Assembly (NCBI RefSeq): GCF_002154575.1
Contig: NZ_MUBA01000085.1
Span: forward strand, 1 to 64,000
Source: Streptomyces bobili
GTDB lineage: Bacteria > Actinomycetota > Actinomycetes > Streptomycetales > Streptomycetaceae
DNA: 64,000 bases
Reading direction: 5' to 3'
Part shown: one piece after another, positions 25,387 through 33,910 of the stretch
Layout: every line of letters starts with the position of its first letter
Position numbering within the stretch: position 1 is the stretch's first letter
Notes under the pieces: generated by a model
Told to the model about the DNA's origin: nothing
Databases searched by the model: none
The model's input: only the letters and a program-made list of their open reading frames with translations
Translations under genes and position numbers: made by a program

Positions 25387-27654
25387 TCAGAGGTGGAGCG
25401 GCAGCGGATTGAGGTCCGCGAAGTCCGTCGGCCGGGTGAGCCGGCCGAGGGCGACGGGTACGTCGAACAGCCTGCCGGGGCCGAACCCCGCCCAGTGCGG
25501 GCGCAGACCGGGTACCAGCACCTTGGCGACGGGCAGTTCCACATCGGGGCGCGTCTGGTCGAGGACCAGCACCTCGAGGCCGTGCCGGCGCAACAGGGCG
25601 ACCAGGGCCCCGGCCTGTGCCGCGGCGTCGCGGGGAGGCCGCAGCGAGGCGGGGGACCGGGCGGACCGGCGTGCCGCGGGCAGGAGGTACGGCTGGTTGG
25701 CCGTGGTGGCGTGCTGGAACCAGTGCAGGGCCTCGGGGTCCGTGCCGGTGTACGCGGTGGCGTCGCCGGCCGTCTCCCGCGTCAACGGCGGGAGCATCTG
25801 GCCGAGTTCGGTGAGCGCCCGGCGCAGGGCGATACGCGGGTCGAAATGCGCGCCGAAGCCCAGCACGATGTCCTCGGCGGTGCCGCCCGTGCGCACCGAC
25901 ACGGCGGCGACCACGGGAATGCCGAGATCGGACGTGAGGTCGAGGGCCCACACCGTCCTGCCCAGATCGCGCAGGACGGCCCGGAGCCGCGTGATCCACG
26001 GATCCCGCGCGTCCAGGGGCACGCCGGGCCGGCGGGTGCGGTTGTACCACCACAGCGCGATCGCGTCCCGCTCCACGAGTTCCAGGCAGCCGTGCACGAC
26101 GGCGTCCTCCAGGCTCGTTCCGGCGGCGGCCCCGTTGGACGTGGCCCGGCAGTAGCCCGTGTCCGCGTCCGGGGCGTTGTAGTAGAGCAGGCTCGTCGGC
26201 GCGAGCCGCTGCCGCCGCTCGGTCAGTGACCAGACGGGGGTCCAGTCGATCGGGACGTCCTCGTCGAAGGGCTCGGTCACCTGGTGGAAGGGACCGTGTG
26301 CGCGGTTCCACGCCCGCCGGTCCTCGAACTGTCTGCGGTCGAAGAGCTGGACGCTGTCCGGATGCACGGCGAGACCGGCCAGCTCGCGGTAACTGCCGCG
26401 CCGGCGCGGTTCGTCGCCCTGGAAGTAGCCGCTGCACCGCTCCAGCGCCTCGGCCAGCGCGCTGACCCTGGCGTGCAGTTCGGTGACGCCCTTGCCGGAT
26501 CCCGGGCTGCGCAGCGGGGACTGGAGCGACGGCGGCGGCAGCGCGGGGTCCCAGGACGGCAGCGCGACGGCGTGGAAGCAGTTGAGGAACTCCGGTCCGC
26601 GCGGATCCCGGCGGATCTCGCCGACGACACCGGTGACGGGGTCCACGAGGTGGCCGTAGCGGTCCAGCATCTCCTGCGGTCCGAACGCGCGGTGACCACC
26701 GCCGCTCTCGTCCCGCACCGGCCGGGGGGACAGCGTCACGGGGGCCGAGACCCGGTCGCGTACCAGCAGCGGATCGCCGCAGCGGGAACACTGCGGGCGG
26801 CGCCGCACGGGATGGCGACTGCTCTCCAGTGTGCGGGTGTCCAGGCGCCAGAGGCTGTCCTGCACGGCGTCGCGGTGTCCGGAGAGCCACTTCCCGGCTT
26901 CCAGCAGGGCCAGTTGCAGGGCCGCGGCACGCCCCGCGGGCAGGTAGGCACGCCGGTGCACGGCCGGACCGCTGTGCCCCAGCAGGTGCTGCACGTACGC
27001 CTCACCGCGCCGGCGCAGCCGGAGCCGGTCCGCCAGGCAGCTCCAGCAGGGGCCGTCGCCGGCGGAGAAGAACGGGCCGATCCACAGGTGGGTGCCGTTG
27101 GCCCGGACGGGCAGCCAGCCGCGTCCCGACGCGCGGTGCTCGGCGTCCAGGGCGCTCAGCCGCGGGTCGAGGTAGTCGTGACAGAGCACCAGGGTCAGAG
27201 GGGCCTGCTCGCCCGGTGCCGCGGCGGGCAGGCCCGCGGCGGACACGGCCTCGGGCAGCGGGGATCGCGCGTCGCCGGTGAGGTCGACCGCGGCCAGGAC
27301 CGGGTCCGGTGCGTCGGCGGAGCGCGCCCCAAGGCCGGTGAGGGACCGGTAGGCCCGTTCGGGGCCATCGGCCCCGTCCTGCGGATAGGCGCACAGCAGG
27401 CCCGCGTCCAGCAGCCGGGCCACGAGCCGCTCGGCGAGTCCGGCCGGCAGCCCGGGTGCAGCGTCGGCGACGATGCCCGGCAGATCGCGGCTGCCGTCGA
27501 GCAGCGGGGCCAGCAGGGCGATCTGCTCCCCGCCCAGCGTGGTCACCCGGTCCTCCGTCATCAGGAAGACGGGCTCTCCCGGCCGCGACTCGACCCGCAG
27601 ATGCGGTGCGAACCCCAGCCGGGGGAGCCTGTTGCCAGGGGCCGTACGGCTCAT
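25387..27654 (-). CDS. Fused leader-binding / YcaO azoline cyclodehydratase
   Basis: The 755-residue product joins an E1-like/leader-binding half (about 1-320) to a YcaO half (about 385-755), as in fused C-D cyclodehydratases of TOMM pathways. The first half has a zinc tetracysteine pair (C203-x2-C206, C289-x2-C292). YcaO ATP-binding motifs are SALAEALERCSG (398-409) and SNGAAAGTSLEDAV...LELVERDA (507-531). The end is NPLPLHL, a weak form of the Pro-rich tail. These enzymes convert Cys, Ser or Thr of a ribosomal peptide into thiazolines or oxazolines using ATP. Its ATG overlaps the stop of the small upstream gene (ATGA), implying coupled translation of enzyme and substrate. No dehydrogenase gene is adjacent. 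Confidence 0.9.
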   Translation of the reverse strand: MSRTAPGNRLPRLGFAPHLRVESRPGEPVFLMTEDRVTTLGGEQIALLAPLLDGSRDLPGIVADAAPGLPAGLAERLVARLLDAGLLCAYPQDGADGPERAYRSLTGLGARSADAPDPVLAAVDLTGDARSPLPEAVSAAGLPAAAPGEQAPLTLVLCHDYLDPRLSALDAEHRASGRGWLPVRANGTHLWIGPFFSAGDGPCWSCLADRLRLRRRGEAYVQHLLGHSGPAVHRRAYLPAGRAAALQLALLEAGKWLSGHRDAVQDSLWRLDTRTLESSRHPVRRRPQCSRCGDPLLVRDRVSAPVTLSPRPVRDESGGGHRAFGPQEMLDRYGHLVDPVTGVVGEIRRDPRGPEFLNCFHAVALPSWDPALPPPSLQSPLRSPGSGKGVTELHARVSALAEALERCSGYFQGDEPRRRGSYRELAGLAVHPDSVQLFDRRQFEDRRAWNRAHGPFHQVTEPFDEDVPIDWTPVWSLTERRQRLAPTSLLYYNAPDADTGYCRATSNGAAAGTSLEDAVVHGCLELVERDAIALWWYNRTRRPGVPLDARDPWITRLRAVLRDLGRTVWALDLTSDLGIPVVAAVSVRTGGTAEDIVLGFGAHFDPRIALRRALTELGQMLPPLTRETAGDATAYTGTDPEALHWFQHATTANQPYLLPAARRSARSPASLRPPRDAAAQAGALVALLRRHGLEVLVLDQTRPDVELPVAKVLVPGLRPHWAGFGPGRLFDVPVALGRLTRPTDFADLNPLPLHL

Positions 27655-27830
27655 CGAGACGTGGGGCCGCCGACCGTGGCCGACGGGGTGCCGGACAGGG
27701 GAGCCCAGCAGATACACATCGCGCTGTCCACGTGCTCCCCGGGACCGTGGCCGAACTCCGTGATGACGAGATCGTCGGCGAACTCGGCGGCTGCCGCGTC
27801 ACCTTGCAGGAGGGGCGTGATCCGTGACAT
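27651..27830 (-). CDS. Candidate RiPP (TOMM) precursor peptide, 59 residues
   Basis: The ATG at 27830-27828 follows AGGAG by about 6 nt, and the TGA overlaps the YcaO start. The peptide begins MSRITPLLQGD. It has an acidic, helix-prone leader (seven Asp/Glu before residue 36, including EFADDLVITEFG) and a tail with no acidic residue from Ala37 on. The tail holds Cys39, Cys41, Ser46, Thr48, Ser50, Thr52, Thr57 and Ser58 with several Gly and Pro. Leader/core division, size and position all fit an azoline-forming RiPP precursor. The motif MCICW is the most likely heterocyclisation site. The cleavage point is unknown. I do not recognise the sequence as a described family. Confidence 0.75.
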   Translation of the reverse strand: MSRITPLLQGDAAAAEFADDLVITEFGHGPGEHVDSAMCICWAPLSGTPSATVGGPTSR

Positions 27831-28100
27831 GTGTGCTCCTTGTCGCTGTCGGCCGGCTGCTGCTGTGAGTAGTGCTCTGGCCCTGGTTCGGGCTGTGCAC
27901 TGCCGTCATCCTTACGGCCCCGCAGGGCGGCTGCCAGTGCGTCCGGCATACACGGCCTATGAGGTTTACACATCTTGCACATACGTTCCTCATGTGCCTG
28001 TTCGGGTTCAGGGCACTGGCTGACTGCCGAAGCGGCCAGCAAGACTCCCTGGGCATGGAGCTCTTCGCGGTGCTCCGTCGACCAGATGGGGGAGAAGAAC
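27831..28100. promoter_or_regulatory. Divergent region between RiPP locus and SARP gene
   Basis: This 270-bp gap should hold the promoter of the precursor-YcaO unit and that of the SARP gene. Its GC content drops around 27955-28000, where TTTACACATCTTGCACATAC is the most promoter-like stretch. I see no clear 11-bp-spaced heptamers here. No gene is supported. Confidence 0.45.
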
Positions 28101-28919
28101 GTGGACATATGGTTGCTGGGACCGCTGACGGCCGAGGTGCGGGGCAGGTCGATCGTGCCCACCGCGGCGAAACCCCGGCAGATCCTCGCCCTGCTCGCCA
28201 TCCACGCCAATCGCGTCCTGCCCGTCGGGACCCTGATGGAGGAGATCTGGGGCAGCGAGCCGCCCCAGAGCGCCCTCGCCACCCTGCACACGTACATCCT
28301 CCAGCTGCGCCGCCGGCTGACCGCGGCCTACGGTGACGAGGGCGGCGTGTCGGCCAAGGACGTCCTCGTCACCCAGTACGGCGGCTACTGCTGGCAGGCG
28401 CCCGAGGACTCCGTGGACGTGCCGCGCTACGAACGGCTCGTCACCGCCGGACGGATCGCCACCGCCGAGGACCGGCAGGAGGAGGCGTCGGCCCACTTCC
28501 GTGAGGCGCTCGCGCTGTGGCGGGGCTCCGCGCTGGTGGATGTGCGGATCGGACCGGTCCTGAGCATCGAGGTGGCACGGCTGGAGGAGAGCAGGCTCGG
28601 CGTGCTGGAGCGCTGCCTGGAGGCGGACCTGAGGCTGGGACGCCACGCGGAGCTGCTGGCCGAACTCACCGAACTCACCGGGCGCCACCCACTGCACGAG
28701 GGCCTGCACGCCCAGTGCATGACGGCGCTGTACCGGGCGGGCCGCTCCTGGCAGGCGCTGGACGTCTACCAGAGGCTGCGCCGCCGGCTGGCGGAGGAAC
28801 TCGGACTCTCCCCCTCGCCGCGCCTGCAGCGTCTGCAGCAGGCGGTGCTCTCGGCGGAGCCCTGGCTGGACGCGCCCGGATACGGAGGGGACCCGGTGTT
28901 CGACCGGATGATCAGCTGA
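28101..28919 (+). CDS. SARP family pathway activator (DnrI/AknO-like)
   Basis: The 272-residue product starts at a GTG (28101) behind GGGGAG. That gives the length of DnrI-type activators and the typical opening VDIWLLGPLTAEVRG. An OmpR-like winged helix fills residues 1-95 (AKPRQILALLAIHANRVLPV, LHTYILQLRRRL). A bacterial transcriptional activator domain follows (YERLVTAGRIATAEDRQEEA; HPLHEGLHAQCMTALYRAGR). SARPs bind heptamer direct repeats and recruit RNA polymerase at antibiotic promoters. Matching repeats occur in several promoters of this cluster. Confidence 0.93.
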   Translation: MDIWLLGPLTAEVRGRSIVPTAAKPRQILALLAIHANRVLPVGTLMEEIWGSEPPQSALATLHTYILQLRRRLTAAYGDEGGVSAKDVLVTQYGGYCWQAPEDSVDVPRYERLVTAGRIATAEDRQEEASAHFREALALWRGSALVDVRIGPVLSIEVARLEESRLGVLERCLEADLRLGRHAELLAELTELTGRHPLHEGLHAQCMTALYRAGRSWQALDVYQRLRRRLAEELGLSPSPRLQRLQQAVLSAEPWLDAPGYGGDPVFDRMIS

Positions 28920-28931
28920 CCGCCCTTCGGC

Positions 28932-30236
28932 TCAGCCGTTCTTGGTGACGAACTCGACGATCGACTCCCGCATGTAGTCGGTCATCTCCTCCGTGATGCC
29001 CGGATACACCCCGATCCAGAAGCTCTGCTCGGTGATGATGTCGGAGTTGCGGAGATCGCCCGCCACCCGGTGCGGCGTGTCGAGGTACGCCGGATGGCGG
29101 GTGAGGTTGCCACCGAACAGCCGCCGTGTGCCGATCCGCCGTTCCTCCAGGAAGGCGACCAGGTCGCGGCGGGTGTAGGTGGCGTCGGGCAGGACCGTGA
29201 TCACGAACCCGAACCAGCTGGGATCGCTGCCCGGCGTCGCGACCGGCAGCAGCAGACCGGGAACGTCGGCGAGCCCGTCCCGCAGTCGCTGCCAGTTGCG
29301 CCGCCGGGCCGCGCCGAACTCCGGCAGCTTCTTCAACTGGCTGAGCGCCAGAGCCCCTTGCAGATCGGTCGCCTTCAGGTTGTAACCGATGTGGGAGAAG
29401 ATGTACTTGTGGTCGTAGCCCTTGGGGAGATTGCCCAGCTGGTAGTCGAACCGCTTGAGGCAGGTGTTGTCCTCGCCCGGTTCGCACCAGCAGTCCCGGC
29501 CCCAGTCGCGGAACGACTCGACGATACGGGCCAGTTCGAGGTTGCGCGTCAGTACGCAGCCTCCCTCGCCCGTGGTGATGTGGTGGGCGGGATAGAAACT
29601 GACCGTGGCCAGGTCCCCGAAGGTCCCCGTCATCCGTCCCTGGTAGGTCGAGCCCACCGCGTCGCAGTTGTCCTCGATCAGGAACAGCTCGTGCTCGGTG
29701 GCCAGTTGCTGGATCTCCGCCACCTGGTAGGGGTTGCCGAGGGTGTGCGCGATCATGATGGCCCGGGTCCGGTCCGAGATCGCCGCCCGCACGTGCTCCA
29801 CCGTCGTGTTGTACGTACCGAGTTCCAGGTCCACGAACACGGGCGTCAGCCCGTTCTGGAGGATCGGGTTCACCGTGGTGGGGAACCCGCCGGCCACCGT
29901 GATCACCTCGTCGCCCGGACGCAGCCGCTGCTCACCGAGCCGGGGAGAGGTCAGCGCCGAGAGCGCCAGCAGGTTCGCCGAGGACCCCGAGTTCACCAGG
30001 TGCGCCTTGCGTACGCCGATGTGGCGGGCGAACCTGCTCTCGAAGCGCCGGGAGTGGGCTCCGGCCGCGATCCGCAGATCCAGGGCGGCCTCCACCAGGG
30101 CGACCCGGTCCTCCTCGTCCAGGACGGCGCCCGAGGAGAGGATGGGCGTCACTCCGGGCTGGAAATTCCCTGGCTGCTGCTGCCGGTGATACTCGCGAAC
30201 CTGCTCCAGGACCAGAGCCTTGGTGTCCGACGTCAT
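28932..30236 (-). CDS. NDP-4-keto-6-deoxyhexose 3-dehydrase (SpnQ/ColD/E1-like)
   Basis: The 434-residue product is a PMP-dependent dehydrase of the DegT fold. The usual PLP lysine is replaced by His ([14 protein letters not shown]), the hallmark of 3-dehydrases such as SpnQ and DdhC. Cysteines for a [2Fe-2S] cluster are visible (DNCDAVGS upstream, then [11 protein letters not shown]), as in the E1 group. It removes the C-3 hydroxyl, needed for 2,3,6-trideoxysugars such as rhodinose. That fits the AknOx-like oxidase gene at 55.9 kb. It converges on the SARP gene with a 12-bp gap. Confidence 0.9.
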   Translation of the reverse strand: MTSDTKALVLEQVREYHRQQQPGNFQPGVTPILSSGAVLDEEDRVALVEAALDLRIAAGAHSRRFESRFARHIGVRKAHLVNSGSSANLLALSALTSPRLGEQRLRPGDEVITVAGGFPTTVNPILQNGLTPVFVDLELGTYNTTVEHVRAAISDRTRAIMIAHTLGNPYQVAEIQQLATEHELFLIEDNCDAVGSTYQGRMTGTFGDLATVSFYPAHHITTGEGGCVLTRNLELARIVESFRDWGRDCWCEPGEDNTCLKRFDYQLGNLPKGYDHKYIFSHIGYNLKATDLQGALALSQLKKLPEFGAARRRNWQRLRDGLADVPGLLLPVATPGSDPSWFGFVITVLPDATYTRRDLVAFLEERRIGTRRLFGGNLTRHPAYLDTPHRVAGDLRNSDIITEQSFWIGVYPGITEEMTDYMRESIVEFVTKNG

Positions 30237-30286
30237 AGCCGTCCCTCCGTAAGGATTGCCTCGCCGACCATGCTGGCCCGGATCGG

Positions 30287-30350
30287 TCGAGGAGCCGTGG
30301 AGTCCCGGCCGAAGGCCCTGCTCCAGTGGGCTTCGAGGGGCCTTCGACCT
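30287..30350 (+). promoter_or_regulatory. SARP-type heptamer repeats and -10 element
   Basis: Heptamers with 11-bp starts occur as TCGAGGA (30287) and TGGAGTC (30298), then TCCAGTG (30322), TCGAGGG (30333) and TCGACCT (30344). A TAGCGT -10-like hexamer begins at 30359, eight bases after the last repeat, which is the spacing reported for SARP promoters. It would serve the 3-ketoreductase gene and perhaps, on the other face, the dehydrase gene. Confidence 0.65.
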
Positions 30351-30397
30351 GCCGTGGCTAGCGTGTCCGGCGACGCGTCGAACTGGTGAGGTGGCAG

Positions 30398-31387
30398 ATG
30401 CCGAAGGACACTCCACGGCCCGTACTCCGCATCGGGGTTCTGGGCTGTGCCGATATCGCGGTGCGCCGGATCCTGCCCGCGATCGTGGAGCATCCGTCGG
30501 TGCGGCTGGTCGCTCTGGCGAGCCGGGACCGGGCGCGCGCCGAGCGGCTCGCGGCCCGCTTCGGATGCGCGGCGGTGACCGGCTACAAGGCGCTGCTGGA
30601 GCGTGAGGACATCAACGCCGTCTACGTTCCCCTGCCGCCCGGCATGCACCACGAATGGGTCACCGAAGCGCTGGCGGCGGGCAAGCACGTGCTGGTGGAG
30701 AAGCCGCTCAGCACGACGTACGCGCAGAGCGTCGAGCTGGTGGCGATGGCCGGCCGGCTCGGTCTCGCGCTCACCGAGAACTTCATGTTCCTGCACCACT
30801 CGCAGCACGAGGCGGTCCGGGCCATGGCCGGCGAGATCGGGGAGCTGCGGGTCTTCACCAGCTCCTTCGGTGTGCCGCCGCCAGACCCCTCGTCCTTCCG
30901 GCACGACGCGCGGCTCGGCGGCGGCGCCCTGCTGGACGTCGGTGTCTATCCGCTGCGCGCGGCCCAGCTCCACCTCGCCGGGGAACTCGACGTGCTGGGC
31001 GCCTGTCTGCGCGTCGACGAGGCGACCGGCGTCGACGTCGCGGGAAGCGCGCTGCTGTCCACGGCGACGGGGGTGACCGCGCAGCTCGACTTCGGCTTCC
31101 AGCACGCGTACCGGTCCGTGTACGCGCTGTGGGGCAGCCGCGGCAGGCTGAGCGTGCCGCGGGCCTTCACCCCGCCCCGCGAGCACCGCCCGGTGGTCCG
31201 CATCGAACAGCAGGACCGGCTCACCGAAGTCACGCTGCCCGCCGATCACCAGGTGGGCAACGCGCTCGACGCGTTCGCCTCGGCGGTGCACTCGGAGACT
31301 GTCCGGGCCTCCCTGGGGGAGGCGCTGCTGCGTCAGGCGCTGCTGGTCGAGCAGGTACGCAAGGCCGCACGGGTCGTCAGCGGCTGA
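30398..31387 (+). CDS. NDP-hexose 3-ketoreductase (Gfo/Idh/MocA family)
   Basis: The 329-residue product, from ATG 30398, has an N-terminal Rossmann fold ([20 protein letters not shown]) and the EKPLS motif ([14 protein letters not shown]) typical of Gfo/Idh/MocA reductases. The family of TylCII, SpnN and AknQ reduces the 3-keto group formed by 2,3-dehydratases, giving 2,6-dideoxy-4-ketohexoses. It should act after the 2,3-dehydratase encoded at 40.6 kb. It is divergent from the 3-dehydrase gene with SARP-like repeats between. Confidence 0.92.
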   Translation: MPKDTPRPVLRIGVLGCADIAVRRILPAIVEHPSVRLVALASRDRARAERLAARFGCAAVTGYKALLEREDINAVYVPLPPGMHHEWVTEALAAGKHVLVEKPLSTTYAQSVELVAMAGRLGLALTENFMFLHHSQHEAVRAMAGEIGELRVFTSSFGVPPPDPSSFRHDARLGGGALLDVGVYPLRAAQLHLAGELDVLGACLRVDEATGVDVAGSALLSTATGVTAQLDFGFQHAYRSVYALWGSRGRLSVPRAFTPPREHRPVVRIEQQDRLTEVTLPADHQVGNALDAFASAVHSETVRASLGEALLRQALLVEQVRKAARVVSG

Positions 31388-31390
31388 GCC

Positions 31391-31463
31391 GCCCGGACGT
31401 TCGGCGAGTGCCTGAAGCCCGGACGTTCGGCGAGTGCCTGAAGCCCGGACGATCGGCGCCTGA
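31391..31463. repeat. 26-bp tandem repeat, 2.5 copies
   Basis: GCCCGGACGTTCGGCGAGTG plus CCTGAA is repeated exactly at 31391-31416 and 31417-31442, followed by a diverged partial copy. It lies just after a stop codon and before a terminator. It is probably a local duplication. Confidence 0.9.
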
Positions 31464-31478
31464 CCTCCGCAACGACGA

Positions 31479-31506
31479 AGAGCCGGCGCTGAAAGGCGCC
31501 GGCTCT
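31479..31506. terminator. Bidirectional terminator, 11-bp stem
   Basis: AGAGCCGGCGC (31479-31489) pairs perfectly with 31496-31506 around TGAAAG. It separates the convergent 3-ketoreductase and 4,6-dehydratase genes. Confidence 0.9.
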
Positions 31507-31543
31507 CCTCACGCTCTTGGCGGTCGCGCCCCGCCGGGGCGGC

Positions 31544-32515
31544 TCAGACCCGCTCGGCCGGTTCCGGCCGGCGGGCCGGCCGGTCGCGGTACCAGTCGAC
31601 GACCTCGCGCAGACCGTCGTCCAGGGACCGCAGCGGCCGGTAGCCGAGTTCTTCGCGGATCTTCGTGTCGTCCACCGCGTACCGCAGGTCGTGGCCCTTG
31701 CGGTCGGGCACCTGGCGGACCCTTGACCAGTCCGTGCCGCACAGCGCGAGCAGCTTGGCCGTCATCTCACGGTTCGTCAGATGCGTACCGCCGCCGATGT
31801 TGTAGATCTCGCCCGGCCGGCCACCGGTCAGCACCGCGTGGACGGCCCGGCAGTGGTCGTCCACGTGCAGCCATTCCCTGACGTTGGCTCCGTCGCCGTA
31901 CAGCGGCACCGTCCGGCCGGCCAGCAGTTCGGTGACGAACAGCGGGATGAGCTTCTCCGGGTGCTGACGGGGGCCGTAGTTGTTGGCGCAGCGGGTGGTG
32001 CGCACATCGAGGCCGTGGGTGCGCCAGTAGGACCGCGCGACCAGGTCGCTGCCCGCCTTCGACGCCGCGTAGGGGGAGTTGGGGAGCAGGGGCGCCTCCT
32101 CCGTCCAGGTGCCCTGCGCGATCGAGCCGTAGACCTCGTCCGTGGAGACGTGCACGAACGTGCCGACCCCGCCGCGCAGGCTCGCCTCCAGCAGCGACTG
32201 GGTGCCCAGCACGTTGGTGCGGACGAACTCCGCCGGCTCGCTCAGGGAACGGTCCACATGGGTCTCGGCCGCGAAGTGCACCACCGCGTCGTGGCCGGGG
32301 ACCACCGTCAGCAGCGCGTCCAGGTCGCGGATGTCGAGCCGGCGGAAGTCCAGCCGGGGATCGGCAAGGGGCAGATTGCCGGTGTCTCCCGCGTACGTGA
32401 GCAGGTCGACGACGGTGACCCGGCTCGGCCGGGGACCGGGCAGGGTCCCCGCCAGCAGGGAACGGACGTAGTGGGATCCGATGAAACCGGCGCCGCCGGT
32501 GATCAGGACACGCAT
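31544..32515 (-). CDS. rmlB: dTDP-glucose 4,6-dehydratase
   Basis: The 323-residue product is an extended SDR with an N-terminal GGAGFIGSHYVRSLLAG nucleotide site. It has FAAETHVDRS, the STDEVYG segment (catalytic Thr-Asp-Glu) and YxxxK as SPYAASKAG. It converts dTDP-glucose to dTDP-4-keto-6-deoxyglucose, the common precursor of all sugars here. Its start overlaps the end of the glycosyltransferase gene by 13 nt. Length and motifs are normal, so this is a confident call. Confidence 0.96.
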   Translation of the reverse strand: MRVLITGGAGFIGSHYVRSLLAGTLPGPRPSRVTVVDLLTYAGDTGNLPLADPRLDFRRLDIRDLDALLTVVPGHDAVVHFAAETHVDRSLSEPAEFVRTNVLGTQSLLEASLRGGVGTFVHVSTDEVYGSIAQGTWTEEAPLLPNSPYAASKAGSDLVARSYWRTHGLDVRTTRCANNYGPRQHPEKLIPLFVTELLAGRTVPLYGDGANVREWLHVDDHCRAVHAVLTGGRPGEIYNIGGGTHLTNREMTAKLLALCGTDWSRVRQVPDRKGHDLRYAVDDTKIREELGYRPLRSLDDGLREVVDWYRDRPARRPEPAERV

Positions 32516-33834
32516 GGCGACGTACCTCCGGGGCGTCGGGCTCCACGGGCGCGGTGCTGGGCGGTCAGCCGTTCCAGTACGGGGACGACCTGCGCCGGGG
32601 TCGGTTCGGACTCGGCCTCGGCCCGCAGCCGGCCGGCCGCCGCGGTGAACGAGGGCTCGTCGAGGAGCCGGACGAGCCTGCCGCGCAGCCCCTCCACCGT
32701 CACCTCGTGCGAGGGGAGATGGAGGCCCGCGCCGAGTGCCTGCTGACGCTGCGCGCGGTCGATCGCGTCCCAGATCCAGCCCATGGCGATCTGCGGCACA
32801 CCCTCGACCAGCGCCGTCGACCAGGTGCCGGCGCCGCCGTGGTGGACGATGGCCGCGCAGGTCGGCAGCAGCGCGTGCAGCGGCACGTGGTCCACCAGGC
32901 GCACATTGTCCGGGACATGGGTCAGCAGCGCCCGCTCCTCGGCGTCGAGGGTGGCGACCACCTCGATGTCGAGCCCCTCGACCGCCTTGAGGACGAGGTC
33001 GACCGGGACGGCGTTGGGGAACTCCGAGGTCCGGGCCGTCAGGCCCAGCGTGACGCAGACGCGGGGGCGGGTCGGCGGAACGCGCAGCCAGTCGGGCACG
33101 ACGGCGGGCCCCGGCCCGTTGTAGGGGACGTAGCGCATGCCCACGACCGGGCCGTCCGACGGCGGGCGGAAGCTGCGCGGCACCTGGTCCACCGACCACT
33201 GTCCCGTCACCGCCTCCTCGTCGAAGGGGACGCCGTAGCGGCCGAGCGTCCACTCCAGCCACTGGCCGAGGGAGTCCTCGGGGTGCGCCGTCCCGTCCCA
33301 CCCGGCCGGGTCCGCCGGGGCGGCGCCGAGCTGGGCGAGGTAGGCCCGCCGCATGGACATGAAGAGGTCGGGAAAGGACAGCAGCCGGGCATGGGCCGCG
33401 CCGGTCACCTTCGCGGCCACCGCTCCGGCGAAGGTGAACGGCTCCCACACGATCAGGTCCGGTTCCCAGCCGCGGGCGAACGCGACGAGGTCGTCGACCA
33501 TCGGATCGTCGTTGATCAGCGTGTAGAAGGTGGCGGCCAACATGGTGTCCCAGCCCTTGAGGAAGGCCGGGGTGAGCTGTCCGGGGGTGTCGGGGTCGAG
33601 CGACTGGTCGGCGTGGTGGGACAGCACCGAGTCGCCCACGCCCTTGACCATCTCGTCCAGCCGGGGGTCCGCCCCCACCGGCACGGCGGTCAGCCCGGCC
33701 GCCGTGATGCTCGCGGTCAGCGCGGGCTGGCTCGCCACCCGTACCTCGTGCCCGGCGGCCCGCAGTGCCCAGGCCAGCGGCACGGACCCGTTGAAGTGAG
33801 CGTCCAGCGCGAAGGACGTCAGGAGAACCCGCAT
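32503..33834 (-). CDS. aknS: Activator-dependent glycosyltransferase (AknS/DnrS-like)
   Basis: The 443-residue product is a GT1-family GT-B enzyme. Its N-terminus (MRVLLTSFALDAHFNGSVPL) and C-terminal nucleotide-sugar region (LLPTCAAIVHHGGAGTWSTA; VPQIAMGWIWDAIDRA) match antibiotic aminosugar transferases. It lies next to a heme-less P450 homologue, as aknS sits with aknT, and such enzymes need that partner. It probably adds the first sugar, L-rhodosamine or a precursor, to C-7 of the aglycone. Overlap with rmlB suggests one transcript. Confidence 0.88.
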   Translation of the reverse strand: MRVLLTSFALDAHFNGSVPLAWALRAAGHEVRVASQPALTASITAAGLTAVPVGADPRLDEMVKGVGDSVLSHHADQSLDPDTPGQLTPAFLKGWDTMLAATFYTLINDDPMVDDLVAFARGWEPDLIVWEPFTFAGAVAAKVTGAAHARLLSFPDLFMSMRRAYLAQLGAAPADPAGWDGTAHPEDSLGQWLEWTLGRYGVPFDEEAVTGQWSVDQVPRSFRPPSDGPVVGMRYVPYNGPGPAVVPDWLRVPPTRPRVCVTLGLTARTSEFPNAVPVDLVLKAVEGLDIEVVATLDAEERALLTHVPDNVRLVDHVPLHALLPTCAAIVHHGGAGTWSTALVEGVPQIAMGWIWDAIDRAQRQQALGAGLHLPSHEVTVEGLRGRLVRLLDEPSFTAAAGRLRAEAESEPTPAQVVPVLERLTAQHRARGARRPGGTSPCVS

Positions 33835-33910
33835 GGTCGGTCCTTTCTCTGCGGCTCGGCTTTCGGCGGCTCGCAACTCGGGCCGCGGTACGCCGGGCCC
33901 CGGCGTGCCG

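Noticed and set aside
25154..26890. Extension of the kinase reading frame upstream to 26,890
   Set aside because: The extra 579 codons overlap the YcaO gene in another frame and are Arg/Pro-rich. The ATG at 25,153 has a strong ribosome-binding site and begins a normal DesK-like protein.
15641..27654. LanC-like protein and YcaO protein as parts of one RiPP cluster
   Set aside because: About 8.4 kb of unrelated genes (SRPBCC, GH43, TetR, GNAT, NAD kinase, response regulator, kinase) separate them, and nothing in the sequence links their control.
31391..31463. Possible CRISPR array
   Set aside because: The 26-bp units are directly adjacent with no spacers, only 2.5 copies exist, and no cas gene is present.
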